64,000 bases of DNA, taken from the NCBI GenBank assembly GCA_903952205.1, contig CAJBEZ010000037.1, forward strand, positions 1 through 64,000, given 5' to 3'. Numbering within the stretch: position 1 is the first letter of the stretch; every line of letters begins with the position of its first letter. This stretch comes from an uncultured Desulfomonile sp. (GTDB taxonomy: Bacteria > Desulfobacterota > Desulfomonilia > Desulfomonilales > Desulfomonilaceae). Positions 19,140 to 27,921 of this stretch are shown here, in pieces. The notes below the pieces were generated by a model. The model saw only the letters and a list, made by a program, of their open reading frames with translations. It had not been told where the DNA came from and did no database searches. The position numbers were made by a program, and so were the translations under genes.

Positions 19140-20093
19140 ATGAACGAACCGGAGCAATCAATTATACTTTTGTACCTGATACTCGTTGGAGTCCTGCTGA
19201 CAGCCGCAGGGTTGATATGGCTAGAACGGCGCTTGCTTGGACTGTGGCAGGATCGATATGGTCCGAACCGCGCGGGTCGATTTGGGTCATTACAGGTTGC
19301 GGCCGATATGATCAAAATATTCACGAAGGAGGACTGGATACCGCCGTTTGCGGACAAACCTGTTTTTGTAATAGCCCCCGCGATTATAGTTATAACTACG
19401 CTCCTATCCTTTGCAGTCATTCCGTTTGCGCCGGAAATTGAGATTGTAAATCTGAATATCGGGCTCCTTTTCTTTCTTGCAATGTCGTCGTTAAGTGTTT
19501 ATAGCGTGGCGCTGGCAGGATGGGCTTCCAACAACAAGTATTCATTGCTCGGCGGCTTGAGGGCCGCAGCCCAGATGCTCGGTTACGAAGTATTCATGGG
19601 ACTGTCCCTCGCAGGAGTCATCATGCTCGCAGGTTCTTTTAACCTTCGTGAAATAGTGGAAGCGCAACGCAATGTCTGGTTTTTTATCCCCCAATTTCCC
19701 GGTTTTGTCATCTTTGTAATCGCAGGCCTTGCCGAAACGAGGCGAATTCCGTTCGACCTTCCTGAGGCCGAGAACGAACTTATAGCAGGATTTCACACTG
19801 AATATTCCGGAATGAAATTCGGCATGTTTTTCGTCGGGGAATACATGGGAGTTACTCTGATCAGCGCCCTGATAGCCACACTTTTCTTTGGTGGCTGGAT
19901 GGGGCCGCTGCTGCCGCCTCTATGTTGGATGATAATTAAAACTTTTATCTTCATATGTGGTTTCATACTGGTACGAGCCTCTCTACCCAGGCTCAGGTAC
20001 GATCAGTTGCTTTCGTTCGGCTGGAAGTTGATGCTTCCTCTGGCGCTCCTTAATGTTGTGGTAACCGGGGCCATCATTCTCGCAGCAAGTTGA
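19140..20093 (+). CDS. nuoH: NADH-quinone oxidoreductase subunit H
   Basis: A 317-residue membrane subunit with about eight helices that joins the peripheral arm to the membrane arm and helps form the quinone channel. Diagnostic segments are [35 protein letters not shown] and [20 protein letters not shown]. It starts one base after the nuoG stop codon. Confidence 0.96.
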   Translation: MNEPEQSIILLYLILVGVLLTAAGLIWLERRLLGLWQDRYGPNRAGRFGSLQVAADMIKIFTKEDWIPPFADKPVFVIAPAIIVITTLLSFAVIPFAPEIEIVNLNIGLLFFLAMSSLSVYSVALAGWASNNKYSLLGGLRAAAQMLGYEVFMGLSLAGVIMLAGSFNLREIVEAQRNVWFFIPQFPGFVIFVIAGLAETRRIPFDLPEAENELIAGFHTEYSGMKFGMFFVGEYMGVTLISALIATLFFGGWMGPLLPPLCWMIIKTFIFICGFILVRASLPRLRYDQLLSFGWKLMLPLALLNVVVTGAIILAAS

Positions 20094-20105
20094 TGCAGGA
20101 TAAAA

Positions 20106-20621
20106 ATGCTTAGTTTAGTTAAGGGAATCTGGACTGTCTTCAAACACTCAATTAGAAAAAGGGAGACAGTTCTCTATCCGGAAGAAAAGCCGAGTTTGCA
20201 TCCCAGATGGAGAGGCAGGATCATCTTGTCTCGTGATCCGGATGGAGAGGAACGTTGTGTGGCGTGCTATCTTTGCGCCGCCGCGTGTCCGGCGGATTGC
20301 ATTGCCTTACAGGCTACTCAGGACGAACATGGAAGACGTTATCCAGAATTTTTCCGAATCAATTTTTCACGTTGCATTTTCTGTGGATTCTGTGAAGAAG
20401 CGTGTCCCACTTATGCGATCCAGCTTACAAATGATTTTGAAATGGGCGAATATCACCGCCACAATTTCGTATATGAGAAAGAACATCTATTGATAAACGG
20501 CTCAGGAAAACACCCAGAGTACAATTTCTACCGGGTCTCAGGCGTTTCTGTTGGCGCCAAGGACAGTGGCGAGGGTGAAAACGAAGAGCCGCCTGTGGAT
20601 ATTCATAGTTTGATGCCCTAG
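20106..20621 (+). CDS. nuoI: NADH-quinone oxidoreductase subunit I
   Basis: A 171-residue 8Fe ferredoxin-like subunit carrying clusters N6a and N6b. Two CxxCxxCxxxC motifs are intact: C51-C54-C57-C61 and C90-C93-C96-C100. AGGAT precedes the ATG, 12 bases after nuoH. It hands electrons from NuoG to NuoB. Confidence 0.96.
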   Translation: MLSLVKGIWTVFKHSIRKRETVLYPEEKPSLHPRWRGRIILSRDPDGEERCVACYLCAAACPADCIALQATQDEHGRRYPEFFRINFSRCIFCGFCEEACPTYAIQLTNDFEMGEYHRHNFVYEKEHLLINGSGKHPEYNFYRVSGVSVGAKDSGEGENEEPPVDIHSLMP

Positions 20622-20646
20622 AACAATTTATCTTGAGGACATGCTT

Positions 20647-21174
20647 ATGAACACCGTTTTTTATGTGTCCGCTTTAGTCGCTATTTTGTCTACCGTATTG
20701 GTAATTACACGGGTAAACGTAGTGCATGCTCTCCTGTACCTGATAGTTTCATTTTTTTCTTTGGCGTTAATCTTTTTTGCCCTTGGAGCCCCTTTCGTAG
20801 CCGCTCTGGAGATAATCATTTACGCCGGAGCAATCATGGTGCTTTTCGTGTTTGTGATCATGATGCTTAATCTTGGCCAAAGATCTAGAGAAGAGGAAAG
20901 GTTGTCGCTGGAGCCCAAAATGTGGATCGGGCCGTCTCTGCTTGCAGGAGTCCTCTTTTCGGAATTGATATACTTGATAGTTTATACAGGAAACACTGCG
21001 GTTTCCTCTGCGGTGGAAATTACCCCCAAGCAAGTCGGTATAGCTCTTTTCGGCCCTTACGCTATCGGCGTTGAACTGGCATCCATGCTGCTTCTTGCCG
21101 GTTTGGTCGGCGCTTACCACCTCGGCGCCGGACGAACAGGCAATTCATCTTCAGTAACAGGGGACAAAACATGA
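20647..21174 (+). CDS. nuoJ: NADH-quinone oxidoreductase subunit J
   Basis: A 175-residue membrane subunit with five helices, including the conserved [24 protein letters not shown] (20635-20638) is eight bases before the ATG at 20647 but only two before the ATG at 20641, so I prefer 20647. Its stop codon overlaps the nuoK start by four bases (ATGA), indicating translational coupling. Confidence 0.93.
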   Translation: MNTVFYVSALVAILSTVLVITRVNVVHALLYLIVSFFSLALIFFALGAPFVAALEIIIYAGAIMVLFVFVIMMLNLGQRSREEERLSLEPKMWIGPSLLAGVLFSELIYLIVYTGNTAVSSAVEITPKQVGIALFGPYAIGVELASMLLLAGLVGAYHLGAGRTGNSSSVTGDKT

Positions 21175-21482
21175 CAGCGACCGTTCCCATGGAACACGCG
21201 TTGATCGTCGCTGCTGCGCTTTTCGCATTGGGTCTTGTCGGGGTGCTTATCCGCAGAAATCTTATCTTCATGCTTATGTCCGTCGAAATAATGTTGAACG
21301 CCGCCGGGTTGGCTTTTGTGGTGGCTGGTTCAAAATGGGGGCAGGCCGATGGACAGGTAATGTTCATTTTTATTCTATCCATGGCGGCGGCGGAGGTTGC
21401 AGTGGGCCTGTCTCTGGCAATTCAGTTTTATCATCGTTTCAGGACATTGGACACAGACGAGGCAAGAAAGGCACGAGGGTAG
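21171..21482 (+). CDS. nuoK: NADH-quinone oxidoreductase subunit K
   Basis: A 103-residue, three-helix membrane subunit. Both conserved membrane glutamates of the proton path are present ([11 protein letters not shown] and [13 protein letters not shown]). The start overlaps nuoJ by ATGA; nuoL starts one base after its stop. Confidence 0.95.
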   Translation: MTATVPMEHALIVAAALFALGLVGVLIRRNLIFMLMSVEIMLNAAGLAFVVAGSKWGQADGQVMFIFILSMAAAEVAVGLSLAIQFYHRFRTLDTDEARKARG

Positions 21483-21483
21483 G

Positions 21484-23376
21484 ATGCTCGATCTCTTGTG
21501 GCTGATTCCGGCGTTACCGATTTTGGGGTTCCTAATCCTCGCTCTGGCGGGTTCGAGATTGTCACGAAAAGTTCAATCCTGTGTGGGTGTCGGGTCAGTC
21601 GGGTTCGCCGCGGTCCTAAGTTCAGCCATCTCGATAAGTTTCATCGTGTTTCCCCCTCCTCATTACCAATATGATCAAACGCTCTGGAACTGGATAAGTA
21701 TAGGCAATTTCTCCCCGACAATCGGATTCCACCTGGACGCTCTCTCTGTATGCATGATCCTCGTGGTTACAGTAGTCGGCTTTCTGATTCATCTTTATTC
21801 TGTGGAATACATGGCCGATGATGAAGGATTTAGCCGATTTTTCGCTTATATGAACCTCTTTGTGGCCTCAATGCTGGTTTTGACGCTGGCGGACAACCTT
21901 CTCCTGCTTTATCTGGGATGGGAAGGTGTGGGGTTGTGCAGCTTTTTGCTCATTGGATTCTGGTACAAGGAACCGGATAATATAAAAGCCGCCACCAAAG
22001 CTTTCGTCATTACGCGAATCGGGGACACGTCAATGGCGATCGGGCTGTTTCTCCTGTTTAACGAATTGGGGACCCTTCAAATACAGGAGTTGAGTGTTAG
22101 GGCGGCTCAGCAATGGGTTGTCGGATCCACTACGCCAATGATTGCAGCAGCTTTGCTTCTAGGCGGCGCTCTTGGTAAGTCGGCTCAGCTTCCGCTCCAA
22201 ACCTGGTTGCCGGACGCAATGGCCGGACCAACTCCGGTAAGCGCTCTTATACACGCTGCTACGATGGTTACGGCGGGTGTATACCTTATAGCCCGGATGA
22301 ACGTTTTATTTACTCTTGCTCCGATGGTCCAATCAGCCGTAGCCATCATCGGCTTGGCTACTTTGCTCCTCGCAGGTTTTAGCGCTCTGGCCCAGAATGA
22401 TATCAAACGGGTTCTGGCATACTCCACTATAAGCCAGGTCGGGTACATGTTTTTAGGGCTCGGGGTAGGAGCTTGGTCGGCCGCAATTTTTCATTTCGTC
22501 ACGCACGCGTGTTTTAAGGCCCTTTTGTTCCTGGCCGCCGGTTCAATCATTCTGGCGTCAGGACATGAACAGAACATGTTCAAGCTTGGAGGAGTTCGAA
22601 GTAAATTGCCCGTTACTTTTTGGACTTTTTTAATTGGAGCGTCATCCTTGGCTTCGATACCGCTTGTCACTGACGGTTTTTACAGCAAGGACATGATTCT
22701 GTGGCAGGTTTGGTCGTCGCCTACCGGTGGTTTCTGGCTGTGGTTGGGAGGAGTATTCGGCGCCTTGCTCACTTCTCTCTACGCCTTTCGCATGGTTTTT
22801 ACGGCTTGTTTTGGCCCCGCAAAAACGCAGCTAAAACACCGTTCAAGTAATATAATTCATATTCCTTTGATAATACTGGCTATATTGTCCATAGTGGTCG
22901 GTTTTGTCGAGCTGCCTCATAATATCGGTAATTTTCACTTATTCTCTGATTTCCTTAATTCGGCTTTGCCGTCTTTCCAAGCTGATAAAATCGACACTAA
23001 TAATGAGCTTGCTCTTGAAATCATTGCGGGGATCTCTTGTTTTCTGGGTATTCTGATTTCCTATGTATTTTACTTTAAACGCCCTGAATATCCGGAAAGG
23101 TTTTTTGGAGGTTGTGTATCCCAAAAAATCCATTCCCTGTGGCAATCAGGTTGGGGGTTTGACTGGATCTATGACAGCGTTTTCGTTCGCCCTTTTGTGC
23201 GAATTACGAGACTAAATCGTAACGATTTTATCGATTCTTTTTATGCGCTTGTCTCTTTTGTGACAACATCGCTTCACAAGGGCTTGAGCCTCACACAAAC
23301 CGGCAGGCTGAGACAATACGCTCTGGGGATATCAATAGGAGCGGTTTTGGTCCTATTGATATTGGTGTGGCTATGA
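21484..23376 (+). CDS. nuoL: NADH-quinone oxidoreductase subunit L
   Basis: A 630-residue antiporter-like membrane subunit with about 16 helices. The conserved Glu (LYLGWEGVGLCSFLLIGFWY) and Lys (GKSAQLPLQTWLPDAMAGPT) of the proton channel are intact. I placed the start at the ATG at 21484, one base after nuoK, where the protein begins MLDLLWLIPALPILGF as in the family. The stop overlaps the nuoM start by ATGA. The C-terminal part carries the long lateral helix of this subunit. Confidence 0.95.
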   Translation: MLDLLWLIPALPILGFLILALAGSRLSRKVQSCVGVGSVGFAAVLSSAISISFIVFPPPHYQYDQTLWNWISIGNFSPTIGFHLDALSVCMILVVTVVGFLIHLYSVEYMADDEGFSRFFAYMNLFVASMLVLTLADNLLLLYLGWEGVGLCSFLLIGFWYKEPDNIKAATKAFVITRIGDTSMAIGLFLLFNELGTLQIQELSVRAAQQWVVGSTTPMIAAALLLGGALGKSAQLPLQTWLPDAMAGPTPVSALIHAATMVTAGVYLIARMNVLFTLAPMVQSAVAIIGLATLLLAGFSALAQNDIKRVLAYSTISQVGYMFLGLGVGAWSAAIFHFVTHACFKALLFLAAGSIILASGHEQNMFKLGGVRSKLPVTFWTFLIGASSLASIPLVTDGFYSKDMILWQVWSSPTGGFWLWLGGVFGALLTSLYAFRMVFTACFGPAKTQLKHRSSNIIHIPLIILAILSIVVGFVELPHNIGNFHLFSDFLNSALPSFQADKIDTNNELALEIIAGISCFLGILISYVFYFKRPEYPERFFGGCVSQKIHSLWQSGWGFDWIYDSVFVRPFVRITRLNRNDFIDSFYALVSFVTTSLHKGLSLTQTGRLRQYALGISIGAVLVLLILVWL

Positions 23377-24956
23377 CACTTGTTTACCTTATCATAATTC
23401 CCTTGATCGCAGGCATAGTCTCATGGGTTTCGGCCCGAAAAAACCCTGTATGGCCTCGTTGGATTGCTCTGTCAGCGCTTTTTGCGCAAATGTTGATCAT
23501 CATCTCTTTGTGGATTGGTCACTCGATCGAACTGAATTCGGCTCATAATGGTGTTTGGATAGCGTCCGTAGATCTGACTTGGATACCTCAATTGGGGATA
23601 GGTTTCCGGCTCGCCATGGATGGACTGAGTCTTCTGATGGTAGCCCTGACATCTATACTGGGGATGGCCGCTGTTATTTGTTCCTGGACTGAGATTAAGG
23701 ATGGTGTTGGGTTTTTCCATTTTAACCTCATGGCGTGCCTGTCTGGTATAGTCGGAGTTTTTCTGGCCATGGATCTGATCCTGTTTTACTTTTTCTGGGA
23801 AGTGATGTTGGTTCCAATGTATTTCCTGATCGGAATCTGGGGCCATGAAAACAGGATCTACGCCTCAATCAAGTTTTTCATATTTACACAGGCGGGCGGC
23901 CTATTAATGCTGATGGCCATACTGGGTTTGTATTTTATCCATGGAAGTATAACTGGCGCATATACTTTTAATTACTTTGAGCTCTTGGAAACTCCCTTGT
24001 CGGCGTGGTCATCCATGTTGTTAATGTTGGGTTTTTTTGCGGCATTTGCTGTTAAGATCCCTGTTGTTCCTTTTCACACCTGGTTGCCTGACGCACATAC
24101 GGAAGCTCCAACTGCCGGAAGCGTTATACTTGCGGGTTTGTTGTTGAAAACAGGAGCTTATGGGCTGATACGCTTCATTTTGCCGTTGTTTCCCTCGGCG
24201 GCCCACACTGTGGCTCCCGTAGCCATGATGTTGGGAGTGATCGGAATAATTTACGGCGCATTGCTGGCTTTTGCTCAGACCGATCTGAAAAGACTTGTAG
24301 CGTATAGTAGTGTTAGCCATCTTGGATTTGTGCTTTTGGGAGTATTCGCGTTCAACGAGTTGGCTTTGCAGGGCGCTGTAATGCAAATGATTTGTCATGG
24401 CATAAGCACCGGAGCGCTGTTCATAATCGTTGGAGCGCTTCAGGAAAGGATAGGCTCTCGTGATCTAAATCGTATGGGAGGACTATGGGCGTCGATTCCA
24501 CGAATAAGCGCCGTTGGGCTGGTTTTTGCTCTAGCTTCTCTTGGCCTTCCTGGGCTGGGCAATTTTGTTGGAGAATTTCTCGTTCTGTTGGGCGTTTACA
24601 GTGTGAGCCCATGGATGACTGTTCCTGCGGCAATGGGCCTTGTCCTGGCGGTTATTTACTCACTAAGGATCGTGGGAAAAGCCTTCTATGGTTGTTCGGA
24701 TGATCGCAGTAGGATTCAGGATCTTTGGCCCAGGGAAGCTTTGCTTATGGCAGGCATGATCCTGGCAATTCTGTGGTTGGGGCTATTTCCTCAGGCAGTT
24801 CTAAACACAGTTGAACCAGCGCTGAAAGCGATACAGGAAAAAGCCGGCTCGATGTCTTACAAGTCTGGGCAGGCTGCTGTCTATACCGATATTCTGTCAT
24901 ATTTTCAAACATCACAGGTCGTCACGGAGACCCAAAGGAACGGGCAAAACAGATGA
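23373..24956 (+). CDS. nuoM: NADH-quinone oxidoreductase subunit M
   Basis: A 527-residue antiporter-like subunit with about 14 helices. Key residues are in FFWEVMLVPMYFLIGIWG (Glu) and KIPVVPFHTWLPDAHTEAPT (Lys). The ATG at 23373 overlaps the nuoL stop (ATGA); a GTG at 23367 would add two residues. The stop overlaps nuoN the same way. Confidence 0.95.
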   Translation: MTLVYLIIIPLIAGIVSWVSARKNPVWPRWIALSALFAQMLIIISLWIGHSIELNSAHNGVWIASVDLTWIPQLGIGFRLAMDGLSLLMVALTSILGMAAVICSWTEIKDGVGFFHFNLMACLSGIVGVFLAMDLILFYFFWEVMLVPMYFLIGIWGHENRIYASIKFFIFTQAGGLLMLMAILGLYFIHGSITGAYTFNYFELLETPLSAWSSMLLMLGFFAAFAVKIPVVPFHTWLPDAHTEAPTAGSVILAGLLLKTGAYGLIRFILPLFPSAAHTVAPVAMMLGVIGIIYGALLAFAQTDLKRLVAYSSVSHLGFVLLGVFAFNELALQGAVMQMICHGISTGALFIIVGALQERIGSRDLNRMGGLWASIPRISAVGLVFALASLGLPGLGNFVGEFLVLLGVYSVSPWMTVPAAMGLVLAVIYSLRIVGKAFYGCSDDRSRIQDLWPREALLMAGMILAILWLGLFPQAVLNTVEPALKAIQEKAGSMSYKSGQAAVYTDILSYFQTSQVVTETQRNGQNR

Positions 24957-26392
24957 AGATTTCCGATCTGCTCCCGTTATTACCCATACTGTTGATATCT
25001 GGCGTCGTAGTGTTGAATTTGCTTATCATAGCATTTTACAGGAATCATCTCCTAACGGCAGCCTTAACCGGCGCAGGGTTGATCGGGGCTTGCGTATCAA
25101 CTGTAGCGGTTTATTCTTTTGCCCCTCGTCAGGTAACACATCTAATCATCATTGACGGTTATTCTATTTTCTATATGGCGCTTGTTTTTGCCGCCGGCTT
25201 TGTGGTCACTCTGCTGTCTTATCGCTACCTGGAACTGCTGGAGGATGATCAGGAGGAATATTACGTTCTGTTGTTGTTAGGGACTCTCGGTTCATCTGTC
25301 ATAGTTGCGAGCAGCCATTTCGCTTCGTTTTTCCTGGGCTTGGAGATCCTCAGTGTTTCGCTTTATGCGCTTATTGCCTACAATCGCAATGATCCTTTGG
25401 GAATAGAGGCGGGAGTCAAGTATCTGGTTTTGGCCGCCACATCTGACGCTTTCCTTCTTTTTGGGATTGCGCTGATATACGCGGATACCGGTTTTCTGGA
25501 TTTCACACAGATTGCAAAATCGGCGGGCTCGGGGCATGTTGGTCTTATAATTCCCGGAACCGGACTTTTGATCGTGGGACTCGGATTCAAGTTATCTTTA
25601 GTCCCATTTCACATGTGGACGCCCGATGTTTACGAGGGCGCTCCTACGCCAATTACGGGCTTTCTCGCTTCTGTCTCCAAGGGAGCGGTTTTTGCGCTTA
25701 TGCTACGTTACTTCACCAAGGTAGACATTCACACGAATAATTCTCTGGTTCTCGTGTTCACCGTTATTGCGGTAGCTTCCATGTTCGGGGGAAATCTACT
25801 TGCGCTTTTACAAAATCACGTGAAGAGAGTATTGGCCTATTCTTCAATTGCGCATTTCGGTTATTTACTCACCGCCTTTCTGGCAAGCGGCAGTCTGGCT
25901 GTTACTGCCACGAGCTATTATCTAGTCGCCTATTTTGTGACCATTCTTGGGGCATTCGGCGTAATAGCCGCGCTATCCGGATGCAGAGGCGAACCTGATC
26001 TTCTAAGCTCTTATAGAGGCCTATTTTGGACTCGACCCATGTTAGGGGGAGTTCTTGCGGCCATGCTGTTGTCCTTGGCCGGAATTCCTTTGACAGCGGG
26101 TTTTGTGGGTAAGTTTTACGTTATGGCCGCCGGGATTGGTTCGCATTTGTGGTTTTTGGTGGCATGTATCACAATGAGTAGCGTAATAGGGTTATTTTAT
26201 TACCTACGGATCATTTCCGTTATGTTTTCTAAAATTCCGGAAGATTTTGAAGAAACCGGACTCCCAGACGTTTCCGGAATTGCGGCGGCAGGTTTGGCGT
26301 TGACAGTGCTCACGCTGTTTCTCGTCTGGTTGGGAATCTATCCGTCTAGTCTCATAGAAGTGATCCACAAAATGATGTCAAGCTGCGCCTGA
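24953..26392 (+). CDS. nuoN: NADH-quinone oxidoreductase subunit N
   Basis: A 479-residue antiporter-like subunit with about 14 helices, the last gene of the nuo operon. FLGLEILSVSLYALIAYNR and KLSLVPFHMWTPDVYEGAPT are the conserved Glu and Lys channel segments. The start overlaps nuoM by four bases. It converges with the minus-strand flavoprotein gene. Confidence 0.95.
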   Translation: MKISDLLPLLPILLISGVVVLNLLIIAFYRNHLLTAALTGAGLIGACVSTVAVYSFAPRQVTHLIIIDGYSIFYMALVFAAGFVVTLLSYRYLELLEDDQEEYYVLLLLGTLGSSVIVASSHFASFFLGLEILSVSLYALIAYNRNDPLGIEAGVKYLVLAATSDAFLLFGIALIYADTGFLDFTQIAKSAGSGHVGLIIPGTGLLIVGLGFKLSLVPFHMWTPDVYEGAPTPITGFLASVSKGAVFALMLRYFTKVDIHTNNSLVLVFTVIAVASMFGGNLLALLQNHVKRVLAYSSIAHFGYLLTAFLASGSLAVTATSYYLVAYFVTILGAFGVIAALSGCRGEPDLLSSYRGLFWTRPMLGGVLAAMLLSLAGIPLTAGFVGKFYVMAAGIGSHLWFLVACITMSSVIGLFYYLRIISVMFSKIPEDFEETGLPDVSGIAAAGLALTVLTLFLVWLGIYPSSLIEVIHKMMSSCA

Positions 26393-26423
26393 CACTTTTT
26401 CTCAACCAATCCTACGTAATATT

Positions 26424-26449
26424 GTCGCTAAGTGGCTTTTTGAAGCGAC
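26424..26449. terminator. weak hairpin between nuoN and the convergent gene
   Basis: GTCGCT (26424-26429) pairs with AGCGAC (26444-26449) in the 101-base convergent gap. No T tract follows, so it may be only a minor transcript-end structure. Confidence 0.3.
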
Positions 26450-26493
26450 TGAGTCGGCAATCATCGTATTCCCAAAATTGGAGTCAAAGGGAC

Positions 26494-27921
26494 TCACAAA
26501 ACATCACGGAGGGCCCGTTTGGCTGCAAGATGTCCGCACATCCCGTGTACTCCCGCCCCAGGGGGCATTGAAGATGAACAAATGTATATGCCTTTTACTG
26601 GGGTGGAATAAGGTTGCCACCGACCCAGCGGTCGTATGAAAATTTGTTCAAAACTTTGAGATCCGCCGGCAATATCTCCCCCGACATAATTTGGGTTGTA
26701 TGACTCCATGTCCTTAGTTGACATCGAATGTCTGGAGAGAATTGAATCCCGGAATCCTGGGGCAAATCGTTCGATCTGATCTTCAATTGCATTGCTCATG
26801 TCCAGGGGACATCCATTGGGAACATGGCAGTACGCCCAGGCCGTTTGCATTCCTTCTGGGGCACGGGATGGATCAAAAAGACTCGGTTGTGATAATAACA
26901 CGAACGGTTTTTCCGGAATTATTCCTTTCCCCACGTCACCCTCCGCTCTTGCTATTTCCTCCAAACTACCCCCGATGTGAAGAGTTCCAGCGAGATAACA
27001 GGCTGGGTCTTTCCAGGGTATAGGACCAGCCAAAGCCCAATCCATCTTGAAGACTCCCGGACCGTGAATGTGCGAAATAAGTCGCTTTTGATAAGAGCTT
27101 GGCAATTTTGACCCGGCAATCCTGGCCAACTGTCTTGGTGTTACGTCGAACAAAATGGCGCGCGCATCAGGAAGATCATTCAACGATGAAACTGTTTTCC
27201 CAAGATTCATTTCACACCCAAGACTCTCTAAAAGATTCGCCATGGAATCAGCGATAGCCTGAGACCCACCTCTTGCCATCGGCCATCCAACGGCATGTCC
27301 TAGAGTAGGTAGCAGCAAGCCAAACGCTGCGCTTGACCAATGTTCCAGTGGGAGTATCGAATGAGCGGCGTTACCCGCAAACAGAGCCTGCGCTCTCCTG
27401 GTTTTAAATTTTCCCAGAGCCAAATGTTTAGCGGACTGTATCGCCTTTGGCCCAAATCTCATGAGGGCAAGAGGGTGTTTGGGAACCCCAAGAGGTTTTA
27501 GGAGGTCGTCGACCAGTTTGCGCCAGTCTTTCAACAGAGAAGAATAGAGTTTATGGTATCGTCTGGAGTCAGTGCCTAGTCCTTCCGCTGTAGCGTTAAT
27601 GGATCTGTCAAGCAGCACAGCGCCTTCGTTGTCGAGTGGGTGAGCCAGTGGAACAGGCGAATGAATCCATTCGAGGCCTCGATCTGAAAGATCAACTGAT
27701 CTGAAAAAAGGCGAGGCAAGCGCCAGTGGATGTATTGCGGAACAAACGTCATGTCTAAATCCAGGGAGGGTTAGTTCCTGAGTGCGTGTGCCTCCGCCCA
27801 AAGTCGCTTTTTCTTCGAGGACGAGAACCGAACGTTTCTTTTGCGCTATAGTTAATGCGGCTGCCAGCCCATTAGGACCTGATCCTACGATGACTGCGTC
27901 ATATTTTGTTCTAATCGCCAT
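26494..27921 (-). CDS. phytoene-dehydrogenase-like FAD oxidoreductase
   Basis: A 475-residue flavoprotein of the COG1233/PYROXD2-like group. It opens with the dinucleotide fold AVIVGSGPNGLAAALTIAQK and the LGGGTRT motif; the C-terminal FAD-binding signature is PVKGIYICSSSMPPGAGVHG. Relatives are carotenoid desaturases and isomerases, but substrates vary widely and the real one is unknown. I chose the start MAIRTKYD at 27921, which overlaps the end of the upstream gene by 11 bases; an in-frame ATG at 27978 would overlap by 68. It is the last gene of a four-gene minus-strand cluster. Confidence 0.85.
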   Translation of the reverse strand: MAIRTKYDAVIVGSGPNGLAAALTIAQKKRSVLVLEEKATLGGGTRTQELTLPGFRHDVCSAIHPLALASPFFRSVDLSDRGLEWIHSPVPLAHPLDNEGAVLLDRSINATAEGLGTDSRRYHKLYSSLLKDWRKLVDDLLKPLGVPKHPLALMRFGPKAIQSAKHLALGKFKTRRAQALFAGNAAHSILPLEHWSSAAFGLLLPTLGHAVGWPMARGGSQAIADSMANLLESLGCEMNLGKTVSSLNDLPDARAILFDVTPRQLARIAGSKLPSSYQKRLISHIHGPGVFKMDWALAGPIPWKDPACYLAGTLHIGGSLEEIARAEGDVGKGIIPEKPFVLLSQPSLFDPSRAPEGMQTAWAYCHVPNGCPLDMSNAIEDQIERFAPGFRDSILSRHSMSTKDMESYNPNYVGGDIAGGSQSFEQIFIRPLGRWQPYSTPVKGIYICSSSMPPGAGVHGMCGHLAAKRALRDVL

